The notes below the pieces were generated by a model. It was not told where the DNA came from. It did not search any database and saw only the letters and a program-made list of their open reading frames with translations. Below, piece after piece: positions 24,371 through 37,258 of a DNA stretch of 64,000 bases. Position 1 is the stretch's first letter; each line of letters begins with the position of its first letter. The DNA is taken from positions 7,925,838 through 7,989,837 of the forward strand of contig NC_054564.1 in NCBI RefSeq assembly GCF_017654505.1, written 5' to 3'. This DNA is from Polyodon spathula. Lineage: Eukaryota; Chordata; Actinopteri; Acipenseriformes; Polyodontidae. The position numbers and the translations under genes were made by a program.

Positions 24371-24984
24371 TGTCACAGTTGTGACAGACATGTGTAATAT
24401 TGTCCCGTTCCCTTGGCTGCACAAATGCACTTCGATTTTTGATTGGATGCCAAAAGCAGTTGAAAGGTCAGGGACAGGGCGGGCCACATTACCGCAAACC
24501 TGTTACGACAAAACCAAAGAAAGCGAAACCTCCAGCCACAGTGTGTGGAGCCGGGGTCTGGGTTTTCGTTGTTATCCGGAGCCAGGATTAGCCTCAGGGT
24601 TTTGGGAATTCTGTTGTACGCCCGCCCGTGCTCTACCATCGCTCGCAGTGTCCCATGGTTGTTTGTAAATAAACACTGACAAGCTTCCTGTGTCTCACCC
24701 AACCTCTGACCGTAGCCCCTGTCACAAAGGACAACTTCGAGATATAATACAGATAAAACTTTCTTGATCTCTCTTCATCTTCATTTCCTCACCTCTGTAA
24801 ATCCTGCACGACAAGGATTCACCTTGTGGGTGTGAGAAAAGCCAAGCTGTCATCCCACCCTTTCACCGGCCACCCTGCCTGCCTCCCTCCCTCCCTCCCT
24901 CCACCCACTCTCCCTGCCTCCCTGCCTGTGTGTGTGTGGGAGAGTGATTCCCTTCTGCAGCAGGGCTTACTCACTAAATACCAG

Positions 24985-24986
<2 letters not shown>

Positions 24987-25029
<43 letters not shown>
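24987..25029. repeat. (CT)n microsatellite
   Basis: About 21 CT units. Confidence 0.95.
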
Positions 25030-25032
<3 letters not shown>

Positions 25033-25444
25033 CTCGCTCTCCAGACACCTACATCAATTAGCAGCCCACCTCTTTAAGAAAGAGACCAGGGCTTCTCTCG
25101 CTGTTTAAATGAAAGGGGAAGAGAGAGGGAGGGAAGAGAAAGGAAAGAGAAAGGAAACCTCCGTTCAGATACAGCTGAGATCGTGCACAACAGCGGCCAA
25201 AAAAATGGCCCCAGCTCTGCCTCTTTCTGACGCCTTAGTCAGCCGAACTGCTCCTTTCATCCACTCAAAGCAATGGCAGTTCTACTGCATAAGCAGAGCT
25301 TTATAGAAGTTTCAGGAAAGTGTAATACAGCGCAGTGAAAACATGGCAAAGCATGGCTAAGCATTGTGAAGCCCAGAGAGGGCTGCTAAAGCTAGCTCTG
25401 GTAAATCATATCCATGGGAGAACTGCACAGTTATTGTGGACAGG

Positions 25445-25469
25445 TTTTTTTTTTTTTTTTTTTTTTTTT
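25445..25469. repeat. poly(T) tract, 25 bases
   Basis: Unbroken T run; could be the poly(A) end of an inverted retroelement, though no body is recognised. Confidence 0.85.
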
Positions 25470-26577
25470 GCAGGGATCAGTCACTTTTTCAGTTATATTA
25501 GATGTTGGGTTTCCTGCAGAATGTAATGATCATTTACCAGTTGGTTACCTGTGGAACTGAGCTATGTTTGCTCCAAAGCATTTGACCAATAGGATAACCA
25601 TGTTCTGCGATTGCTCCCACAATCCGTGCCTGGACTCTCTATACCACGGCAGCCTGAATTCAAATCAAACCATCGCTACAAGCAGCAGCTTTGATTGAAT
25701 TGCCAGGGGTTTCTTTTTCATTTTCCTTACTCACTTCAGTGCCGTTTCAGGACTGCTTTTTAAAAAGCACTGTAACCTTGAGACACAAACACACTGTGAT
25801 CATCTGCAAGTCTTTGCAAAAAGCGGACGCTGTCGAGACAGCAAAGCTTCTGCCTCACTATCGAGACAAGCTGCTAATTTCACCCACTGTTTTTAAGAGA
25901 CGATCTGTGACGTGAGTTTCCCGACTGAAGTGCTGGTTACAAGAAGACTCCTTGCATGCTCCAGGCAGCTCTGTCTGGGTGAGTCTGTGGAGGTCCCGTC
26001 ACGCCTCTGCTCTGAGGGAGAGTTTAGGAGTTTCCCTGCCCAGCCCCAGTGGTCTGTGTTCTGCTGACTGAGGGAATATGACCCAGCCAAATCAAGCCTC
26101 CTCCTTGCTTTCCGTTCAGAAAGGATTTCAAATAAAAAACAAATTTGTTCCCAAAGATTTCCCTCCCTCTCTCGTGTGTTCATGTAAGAGCGAATCCACC
26201 CACGGAATTATTTTTGTGAGAGATAGGACATTATGAAATGTGTTTACTAGCACTGAAAGCCTTTGATATGCAACGGTGGACGGCTTTCCAGATTTGTTAC
26301 AGTTTCTATGCGCTGCGTGTTTAAAACGCTCTGTCACAAACTAAGACTAAAGAAACTCTTCAGGCACCCCCCCGAGGCCACCCCAATCCTCGGACTTCAA
26401 TCCAACAGAGTGTGTGTGGGATGAACTTGAACAACATGGCTGGCTTCCCAATCCTCTGCCCAACCGGACATGTGCTAATGAAGTGTCAGGGCAGTGTATG
26501 CTACCAGCGTTCTAGCAGTATATAATATCACCTAGTATATATTACCCAGGACGATTGCAAATTTTTTGGTAACACTT

Positions 26578-26728
26578 TCCATTGTGTTTCTAATCCCTGT
26601 GGATTTACATAGTAGTTACTTAATAAATACAGGTGTGCTTACACATTATCACATTGTTATGATGCATAGTTATTTAATGTGTACATCTTTTTTGCACGCT
26701 ATAGCCCCAAACTCTAACCCTAACCCTT
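26578..26728. mobile_element. GGTAACACTTT-type dispersed repeat with CCCTAA tail
   Basis: Begins GGTAACACTTTCC, runs through GTAGTTACTTAATAAATAC and ATTATCACATTGTTATG, and ends near CTCTAACCCTAACCC, two telomere-type units. Copies are at 33369-33500 and, partly, 22748-22825; a similar start lies at 63678. It has no coding capacity and looks like a nonautonomous DNA element. Confidence 0.55.
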
Positions 26729-26973
26729 TTCTGATGCAACTGTGCACCTGCATATATTGCACAAAAAGAGTTGCATGTTTGTTTTTGTTTTGAGACGCCT
26801 TCTAGTTGTAGGGGCAGGGGCTTTGCCACTTTTGTTCTTCTTTTCTTTGTTTCTGAGCCAGACATAGCCGGGGAGTAGATATCCAAACGAGACGGGATCA
26901 GTCATCCCTGACTCTTTAAAAGCATCTCCATCCCACTCAGTCACCATGTGTTGTATAAACATCATTCATGCAG
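26729..26973. other. Short intergenic stretch
   Basis: Nothing recognised. Confidence 0.5.
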
Positions 26974-27190
26974 TGAAAGAAACTACAAAATGAGATTGTG
27001 AAAGTCCGGAAGCCATAATAGTTTGATTTTGAAATGTCACATTTGTCAGTTTTTTGTTAAGTATCTGGGAAAACTACAAAGCAGTGTGTAATTCAATATG
27101 TTACCTTAACATTATTGGGCAGGTTTCATTGGACTTCATGAAGCAACATGAGTTAATTCTATCGGGTGATGCAAACCCTTTGGTCATAAC
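26974..27190. mobile_element. Truncated Tc1/mariner-like MITE
   Basis: Matches the inner and right parts of the 17832 copy: GAAACTACAAAATGA, GGGAAAACTACAAAG, ATTCAATATGTTACC, then CTATCGGGTGATGCAAA and a degraded end near 27190. The left TIR is missing. Confidence 0.65.
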
Positions 27191-28674
<1,484 letters not shown>

Positions 28675-28867
28675 GTTATACCGGATATATTTATATATAG
28701 TAAATCTTGGCTGGGCAACTTCTACTCTGTGGAGTTCACATAAACAGTTTTTTTTTTTTTTTTTCAGTGATAAACTAAAAATACCTAACTTTAAAAGAAG
28801 AGGAGAAGAATAAATACAATTCAGTAAAATAAACACATTTATAAAACAAAACACACTGTATCTCTGT

Positions 28868-28868
28868 C

Positions 28869-28937
<69 letters not shown>

Positions 28938-28999
28938 ATCTATCTATATTTACAGTATCTATCTATCTATCTGTCTGTCTGTCTGTCTGTCTGTCTATC
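28868..28999. repeat. (CTAT)n/(CTGT)n tetranucleotide repeat
   Basis: CTAT units to about 28940, a short TTTACAG interruption, then more CTAT and six CTGT units. Confidence 0.95.
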
Positions 29000-30286
29000 G
29001 GCCTCCTTCACTATCTGGTTTATCTGAGTTGAGGACAATGCATTAGTAAGGCTCTTACACAGTCCAGTTTATTACAGTACATATGTATGTATACAGGTTT
29101 CTGTCAACCTGGCCTAATTGTGAAGCAGCGAGTTTGGAAACTAGCAAGTTGTGCATGAACGAGGCACTCTCTTATTAAACACCAGAGGTGTTCATGTATT
29201 AAAAAAACAACAGACTCTGTCAATGTCTGTTGTCAACACTGTCACAGTATCGCTGTTTACATCACTGTCGTGTTGGCGTCATTTTCCAGGGGTGTATGTG
29301 GGTGTCCCCACTGTGTGGTTCAGGGGACGTGAGCAGCACATGCCCCCTTTTCAAATCTTCAGGCAGCTCACTGTTTAAATCCCTAGTCCAGCCGCCTAGC
29401 CCAACGAGAGATCCCCCCAGACTCATACAAACCCCTCAAGTATAGACACGCTGGTGCGCAATTCACTCTCTTCGCAGGCACAATGATCCCCCATTGCTAT
29501 AACCAGCTTTCCTAGAATGAACCCCAAAGATGCTGGACAGCAATTCAGTCTAACTCATGCAACAGATGATGTATGAAACAGAAGAGACAGCTTTACTGCG
29601 TTGCACAGATTTTACGCTGCGTTCTTTGGGCTAAATGAGCTCATAGATAAGTGGAGAGGCTGATGGTAAGGAAGCCCTGGGCAGGGGGCAGGATAGCTGC
29701 CCTCCCCTGTTAGACAAAGCCAAAAAAAAAACAGGTGCAGGCTGTGGAGCAGCGGGGGCATGATGGGTTGAGCTAACTTAGAAATCCCTTCCTTGCTGAT
29801 CACTGGCTGTATCGTTTATCTACGGACAAATAGGATATTAGCTGTTCAGCTGATGATTTGATCTGGAAGCAGCTAAAATCTGCTTGATGTGTCGATGATT
29901 TGATCTGAGGTTGAAGTGAGTTCCCTTCCTGAACCACTGCTTTGCTTCATGCTCTACCTTAATGAGCAATGAAACGTGTTAACGAAGTAGCAGTGAGATA
30001 CGCATCTTTTCAGTGTGGTTGTTATGGCGATGGCTGTGAAAGATGCAGCATGGGTAATGGCAGCTGTACGAGGAGCAGTATGGGGGCCACTATCTGGCCT
30101 CAACACCCCTGCTTGTGTGATTCTCCCTTCAGGTGAAACAGCAACCCACACTGTGAGACTCTGCTGGGAACTGAGGTGACAATAAGGCCTAGCTGCTCAC
30201 ATGCATTGTAATCTGCTTACTGCCTGCCTAGCAGCAGCTGAAGGGAATATGAGCAACAGCACAGAGGAAAGACCCACACTCTGTCA
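29000..30286. other. Intergenic sequence, nothing recognised
   Basis: A small imperfect duplication of GATGATTTGATCTG occurs at 29852 and 29894. No exon recognised. Confidence 0.55.
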
Positions 30287-30610
<324 letters not shown>

Positions 30611-30771
30611 GGTTGCTCCCTCGGGGGGGATATAGTTTCCCGTTAGGAGCCTCCTCTCCAGGAGATAGTACTGTATAAATGCTTTTGAGTGAAGGGAAGA
30701 ACTTCAGTAGCTTTAGAATCATGGGTAATTGGGATATATGCAAATTCCAGCACAAAGGCCACCCAGCCAAC

Positions 30772-30847
30772 CCATATATATATATATCATATAATATATA
30801 TATATATATATATTTATATTATATATAGATTATATATATATATATAA
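30772..30847. repeat. (AT)n-rich tract
   Basis: AT dinucleotides with short interruptions, self-complementary. Confidence 0.9.
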
Positions 30848-31718
30848 CCTGTCCTTCGATGGTTAAAACCATTCCAGCTGCCAGTGTAATGCAGCCCAGA
30901 GAAAGGGTTAATCCCCAGCGCTGCATGCTGGAAGGGGCTGCAGGCTGCAGATTTGTTTACCTGGCAGGTTATTTACATTAGCAGGCTGCTCTTGTTAAAA
31001 TCTTGCTGTTTGCCGGTTAATTATCACCATGGATTGCAAACAGGAACATCTGCATCTCTAAAGAGGAAGAAAAGAAAAAGCAGGGCCGGTCCGGGGGCTC
31101 CATTTAGCACCGGCAGCACAAGCTGATCAGTTTATTTCACTAATTGCCTCAACTGCCGAGGTGGAGAGAGGGAGGAGGGGTGGAGAGAGGGAGGAGGGAT
31201 ACAGTCAATCCCTAGCTGTCGAAATCAAAGCCCTGGGAATGAGCGTGAAGCGATTGCAGCGAACAAAACAATACTCTTGCACTTGAACGATTGCTGACCC
31301 TTCCAAAAACATTGCACCTGCTCTTGCAAGGTGCAAACCATTACAGAAGTGAGTAATAAAGAACTGTGTGAAAGCAACACCTGCAGAGGCCTGTCACTGG
31401 GCTCAAGGTGGCTGCTGTAGTCCAACTTTTGGAGGTGAAGGGCAAGACGCAGAAGACCGTGCATGTTCAAACCCAGGGCCACTTTGTTTGGGATGCTGGA
31501 GGATGTGGTGGCATTATCATATAACCTCAGCAGTAAGGGCTGTCCGCTCCTCCTCAGAAAACTTTACTTTCTAGCGCCAAGAGGACTTTGGTGATTGGCA
31601 TTGCTCTTAAGATTACACAGGCCGCAGTGTAAAATGATTGCCTGGCCGCTACGCAATTTGGGTTTTGCAGCCGCAGTTGTTTGCACTGCGCCTATCCTTA
31701 CATCATACCCTTAATGTA
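30848..31718. other. Intergenic sequence left of the telomeric tract
   Basis: Repeat-poor. The patch 30960-31050 (with TTTGCCGGTTAATTATCACC) looks like candidate conserved noncoding DNA. A short duplication of GTGGAGAGAGGGAGGAGGG is at 31161 and 31181. Confidence 0.45.
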
Positions 31719-31861
31719 TAGGGTTAGGGTTAGGGTTAGGGTTAGGGTTAGGGTTAGGGTTAGGGTTAGGGTTAGGGTTAGGGTTAGGGTTAGGGTTAGG
31801 GTTAGGGTTTGGGTTAGGGTTAGGGTTAGGGTTAGGGTTAGGGTTAGGGTTAGGGTTAGGG

Positions 31862-31902
<41 letters not shown>

Positions 31903-32208
31903 GGTTAGGGTTAGGGTTAGGGTTAGGGTTAGGGTTAGGGTTAGTTTAGGGTTAGGGTTAGGGTTAGGGTTAGGGTTAGGGTTAGGGTTAGGGTTAGGGT
32001 TAGGGTTAGGGTTAGGGTTAGGGTTAGGGTTAGGGTTAGGGTTAGGGTTAGGGTTAGGGTTAGGGTTAGGGTTAGGGTTAGGGTTAGGGTTAGGGTTAGG
32101 GTTAGGGTTAGGGTTAGGGTTAGGGTTAGGGTTAGGGTTAGGGTTAGGGTTAGGGTTAGGGTTAGGGTTAGGGTTAGCGTTAGGGTTAGGGTTAGGGTTA
32201 GGGTTAGG
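31719..32208 (+). repeat. Interstitial telomeric (TTAGGG)n array, about 81 units
   Basis: Roughly 490 bp of TTAGGG in one orientation. Only a few deviations are visible: TTTGGG near 31807, an extra T near 31880, TTAGTTTAGGG near 31943 and TTAGCG near 32176. Unrelated sequence lies on both sides, so it is internal and not a chromosome end in this assembly. It is followed immediately by a 14-base T run. Confidence 0.97.
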
Positions 32209-32222
32209 TTTTTTTTTTTTTA
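32209..32222. repeat. T run abutting the telomeric array
   Basis: T14 directly after TTAGG, so on the minus strand an A-run joins CCTAACCC. This could be a retroelement tail or chance. Confidence 0.8.
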
Positions 32223-32928
32223 AGTACACGGCCTGCTGAATTATGCGGCATGCTGATAAAAGAAACACACAAAACTAAACAAACGACTAGAAGTCCTTTT
32301 CCAGTTTTGAAGTTGAAACGTTTGCCATTGAATTTTAGTTTCCTAGTATTCATAAAAGTGGTGTGTTCTGTTAAGATTTCAAAAGCCTCACACAAACTCG
32401 AGTTTTGCAGTGTTCAATGGTTGCAAAAACGACCTTCATAATGTTCCCAGTGGAAAAGGCTTTTGTATATTCAATTTCAGCTCCCCGTGACAATTAAGGA
32501 AATTCTGTAAGGATCTGCAGCTTTCAAGTGAAGGCTGGGACAAAAGGACTCAACAACAGATGAGAAAATGAAAGCTTGAGCACAGAGAAAAAAAACCCCG
32601 AAAATCTAACATTTGTTAAAGAGTTAAAAAAAAAAAAAATCAAGGAATACAAATTCCCTGAGGAAATAAGGAATAATTCAAAGCCTAGTTCATTTTCACA
32701 CGCAGATCCAGTGCCTAGATGGGTCACAGAAGGTAGCTGAAACAAACCCAGCCATTAAACACCTCCCACTGCACCTAGCTATCATTCAGAACCATCATTA
32801 ACCTCTATCACCAACCAGCTACCTCAGACGCCCCAAACGCAGCCAATCAGAGCTCAGACGCTACATCTCCTTTATCAGGAATGCCCACACAGAGAGGGAA
32901 TATTTAACAAGTGATCAGTCTTACTGAT
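32223..32928. other. Intergenic sequence, nothing recognised
   Basis: AT-rich, with an A13 run near 32627. No exon recognised. Confidence 0.55.
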
Positions 32929-33118
32929 AACTACGGCCAAAAGTTCTGCATCCCTGTAGCTCCCCCTAATACAGATCCACAATGATAGAACTGCAGCCCT
33001 GTAGCTCCCCCTAATACAGATCCACAATGATAGAACTGCAGCCCTGTAGCTCCCCCTAATACAGATCCACAATGATAGAACTGCAGCCCTGTAGCTCCCC
33101 CTAATACAGATCCACAAT
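32929..33118. repeat. 45-bp minisatellite, about 4 units, adjoining a MITE end
   Basis: GTAGCTCCCCCTAATACAGA recurs at 32957, 33002, 33047 and 33092. The left edge (32929-32955) reads CTACGGCCAAAAGTTCTGCA, like the MITE TIR, and its GTTCTGCATCCCTGTAG resembles GAACTGCAGCCCTGTAG of later units. The array may have arisen at a TIR fragment. Confidence 0.8.
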
Positions 33119-34173
33119 TAATAACCCTGAATAAACGTCTTTATAGAGACAGTGGGAACAGCAGAAAAGTCTGAGATAAAAAAAAAGCAGCTCTTCGCAC
33201 AAGCGGTCCTCGTCGTTTGTGAAGAAGCTGTGTGATAAAACAATCATTTTTGCTTCAGCTGTCTCATCAGCAGCCCTTCCTGTTCCAGTAGAACGGCAAG
33301 ACTTTTTTATTTATCAACGGCAAGACTTCATCGCAGCTAAACCTGTTGGTGTTTCTGAAAGGAAACTAGGTAACCCTTTCCACGAATAGTCTCTAATAAC
33401 TGTGTGTTTACAGAGTAGTTACTTAGTAAATGCATGTGGGTTTACAGATCATTACAATGTGGTTGTGCATAGTTACAATGTGCTTAATGTGGAAATGTAA
33501 ATCTCTAAGCATTACATGATATAAAAGCTGTCCTATGCATTTACCTTAGCTTGCTATGTTTTTAATATGCTTTATCATTCCTCTCTGGGCTTTACGGAGC
33601 TTAGCAATACATCCCAAACTGGGGATACAGAATTATAGAAGCTGATTAAGAAATATTTCAAAACCCTTTGCCAGGTTTGCTATGCGTTATGATTTTTTTT
33701 CCCTACATGATTCCCTACAGATGTTACAAAATGACAGTAACTCCATAACGTTTATGCAGCCATCAAGTCAAATTACTCCCCCAAAATCAGTCAGTAATTC
33801 GAATGTTATTTTTGAACTGTTTGGAATGCATTAATTAGTACATTTCCAGGCCCCGTTCCATGTTCCAACCGTCTCTGCTATCAGAGTCCATTTTGTCATG
33901 GAAACCGTTGCAGTCAGCCAATCAAAACCCTGCATCACTTTGCAGAACAAATATGCTGCTCAACAGCTAACTGATCTGCGTGTGAATGTGTGAAAGCACG
34001 CAGTGCTGCTGGGATAGAGGCAATTCCTTCTCTAGCCAGACACAGCCCCTGTGCATCCTTCATGCTATTAACCCTGTCTCTATACATTGCTGTAACTATT
34101 TCAGATGAGTTCTTCTTTGCCACTGGAATGTGAAGCTATGCAACTTTCAGACAGGAAACTCTTCTGTTCTGTT
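33119..34173. other. Intergenic sequence with a dispersed element
   Basis: AT-rich, includes the repeat at 33369-33500. No exon recognised. Confidence 0.5.
33369..33500. mobile_element. GGTAACACTTT-type dispersed repeat
   Basis: GGTAACCCTTTCC, GTAGTTACTTAGTAAATGC, ATTACAATGTGGTTG and CATAGTTACAATG follow the same order as in the 26578 copy. It lacks the CCCTAA tail. Confidence 0.55.
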
Positions 34174-35225
34174 GATCTGAGAGCCAGCTAATTCAATACA
34201 GTCTAGTGTAGAGAACTCAGTGCTGTACTGGGGATCTGAGAGCAGCTAATTCAATACAGTCTAGTATAGAGAACTCAGTGCTGTACTGGGGATCTGAGAG
34301 CAGCTAATTCAATACAGTCTAGTATAGAGAACTCAGTGCTGTACTGGGGATCTGAGAGCAGCTAATTCAATACAGTCTAGTATAGAGAACTCAGTGCTGT
34401 ACTGGGGATCTGAGAGCAGCTAATTCAATACAGTCTAGTATAGAGAACTCAGTGCTGTACTGGGGATCTGAGAGCAGCTAATTCAATACAGTCTAGTGTA
34501 GAGAACTCAGTGCTGTACTGGGGATCTGAGAGCAGCTAGTCTAGCTCAGCTACTGGGGATTGAGAGCAGCTATTCAATACAGTCTAGTATAGAGAACTCA
34601 GCGCTGTACTGGGGATCTGAGAGCAGCTAATTCAATACAGTCTAGTATAGAGAACTCAATGGGGATCTGAGAGCAGCTAATTCAATACAGTCTAGTGTAG
34701 AGAACTCAGCTGTACTGGGGATCTGAGAGCAGCTAATTCAATACAGTCTAGTATAGAGAACTCAGTACTGGGGATCTGAGAGCAGCTAATTCAATACAGT
34801 CTAGTATAGAGAACTCAGTGCTGTACTGGGGATCTGAGAGCAGCTAATTCAATACAGTCTAGTATAGAGAACTCAGCGCTGTACTGGGGATCTGAGAGCA
34901 GCTAATTCAATACAGTCTAGTGTAGAGAACTCAGTGCTGTACTGGGGATCTGAGAGCAGCTAATTCAATACAGTCTAGTGTAGAGAACTCAGCGCTGTAC
35001 TGGGGATCTGAGAGCAGCTAATTCAATACAGTCTAGTATAGAGAACTCAGTGCTGTACTGGGGATCTGAGAGCAGCTAATTCAATACAGTCTAGTATAGA
35101 GAACTCAGCGCTGTACTGGGGAGCTGAGAGCAGCTAATTCAATACAGTCTAGTGTAGAGAACTCAGTGCTGTACTGGGGATCTGAGAGCAGCTAATTCAA
35201 TACAGTCTAGTGTAGAGAACTCAGT
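34174..35225. repeat. 59-bp minisatellite, about 18 units
   Basis: The unit starts GATCTGAGAGCAGCTAATTC and ends GTGCTGTACTGGGG. Differences are mainly CTAGTATAG versus CTAGTGTAG and CAGTGCTG versus CAGCGCTG. Several units in the middle (about 34535-34775) carry deletions. Confidence 0.95.
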
Positions 35226-36442
35226 ATTGAATATGCTGTACCATACATTGCTTGCTTATGCTTTCTTTCACCGTGCTTTATTACACTTTGCTGGGCTTTT
35301 ATTGTGCTCAACTTTTATAAGGGTGGTGTGGCGGTATATACAGGTAAAGAAAGCAGCCCTGCGCCTGGGAAGCACACAAGAGCGCAGTCCTTGCTGGCAC
35401 AATAATTGGCACTTTGACAGATGGGAATACATTTCTCCCAGTCTGCAATATTACATGAGCAGATTGAAGCAGTGTGAGTGTAGATTCTCTCCCCTGTCGC
35501 TGGCGCGCTGCCTGAAATCTGCCAGACCATATGATGCCTTTCTTATTTTACACATTCCCAGTGAAGCGAAGGCACAGGGACATCACGCACACAGCCATGC
35601 AGGGCAGACTTGGCGTGGTCAGCCTTTGTGTGGAGTCTTTATGTGAGATGTGTACAGCCTGTACTGGAGGGCTGGTGTGTCCACAACACTGAGGATTCAA
35701 CAGGATGGCGTGAGGGGCCAAGAGCACTGGAGCATCTGAGTTAATCACTGCTCAACCCTAACAAACTATATCCATGCACACCCATTCCATATGCAAGTCT
35801 CAGATGAGCCGTTTTGAAAAGATGTCTTTCATTTTAAACCTTTGTACTAGACCAGGTTAAAGAGCCATGCGTTTAGACCGCATTTAACCTTGCTGGGTCG
35901 TTTCACCTGCGGGACGAAATTGTCACAACCCCTTTCCTGTCAGTAACCAATCAGCTGCTTCCCCTATTGACTGACATGCTTTCAGCCAGTAACAAGTTTT
36001 GACCCAGACCCAGATCCGGGACCGTTTTCTCTGAGGTGGGAATTATACAGCATTGGAAATGAACTCAATACATAACATGTACAATTAAAGAAAAAAACAG
36101 TTTCTTATTCCATGAATTTAATGACAAAAGTGTACTGTAACGATTTAAAGATGCAAAGTCTATGAGTAAGAACTGTAAAAACACGGCCAGGCAAAGCTTA
36201 GAATGTAGCCACGGACATGACAAGACGTGAGACCCACAAGCAGATGAGAACCAGAAGCATGTATGGGTGCTGTATGACGGGAACTGCACTATAAACAAAA
36301 TCGATCTCCCTAAGTATAAAAAACTGTAGCCTAGTTTTTTATATTGATAGTTTTGTACAAAACAATTTCCTCTCTCAAGACTAGATTTTTCGAATGATTA
36401 TTTTCCAAGCCATGTGTAAAATGTATTTATCATCTTCAATAC
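35226..36442. other. Intergenic sequence, nothing recognised
   Basis: A 139-codon open frame (35227-35646) shows no family features. 35955-36000 is related to 15238-15290. Confidence 0.5.
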
Positions 36443-36552
36443 TATAGATAGATAGATGGATAGATAGATGGATAGATAAACAGAAAGATAGATAAATAGA
36501 TAGATAGATAGGTACTGTAAATATAGATAGATACGTAGATGAATAGATAGCT

Positions 36553-36587
<35 letters not shown>

Positions 36588-36636
36588 TGCTGACTGTCAG
36601 ACGGACTGCTGTCTGTCTATCTAACTATCTAACTAT

Positions 36637-36687
<51 letters not shown>

Positions 36688-36779
36688 TCATAAATAGATA
36701 GATGGATACTGTAAATATAGATAGATACGTAGATGAATAGATAGCTATAGATAGACAGACAGACAGATAGATAGATAGC

Positions 36780-36857
<78 letters not shown>

Positions 36858-36859
36858 TA
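36443..36859. repeat. (GATA)n/(GACA)n complex repeat with an internal 61-bp duplication
   Basis: GATA units with GACA blocks at about 36560-36590 and 36755-36768. A segment starting TACTGTAAATATAGATAG at 36513 is repeated at 36707, 194 bp away. The central part (36590-36640) switches to the complementary CTGTCTATCTAA form, giving inverted complementarity. Confidence 0.95.

Positions 36860-37258
<399 letters not shown>

Larger units (their letters stand above)
24371..26577. other. Intergenic sequence with CT and T tracts
   Basis: Contains CCCT-type repeats (24880-24900), a CT microsatellite, and a T25 run. A purine-rich stretch occurs at 25108-25160. No exon recognised. Confidence 0.55.

Noticed and set aside
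31719..32208. True chromosome end
   Set aside because: About 32 kb of ordinary sequence continues on each side in the window.
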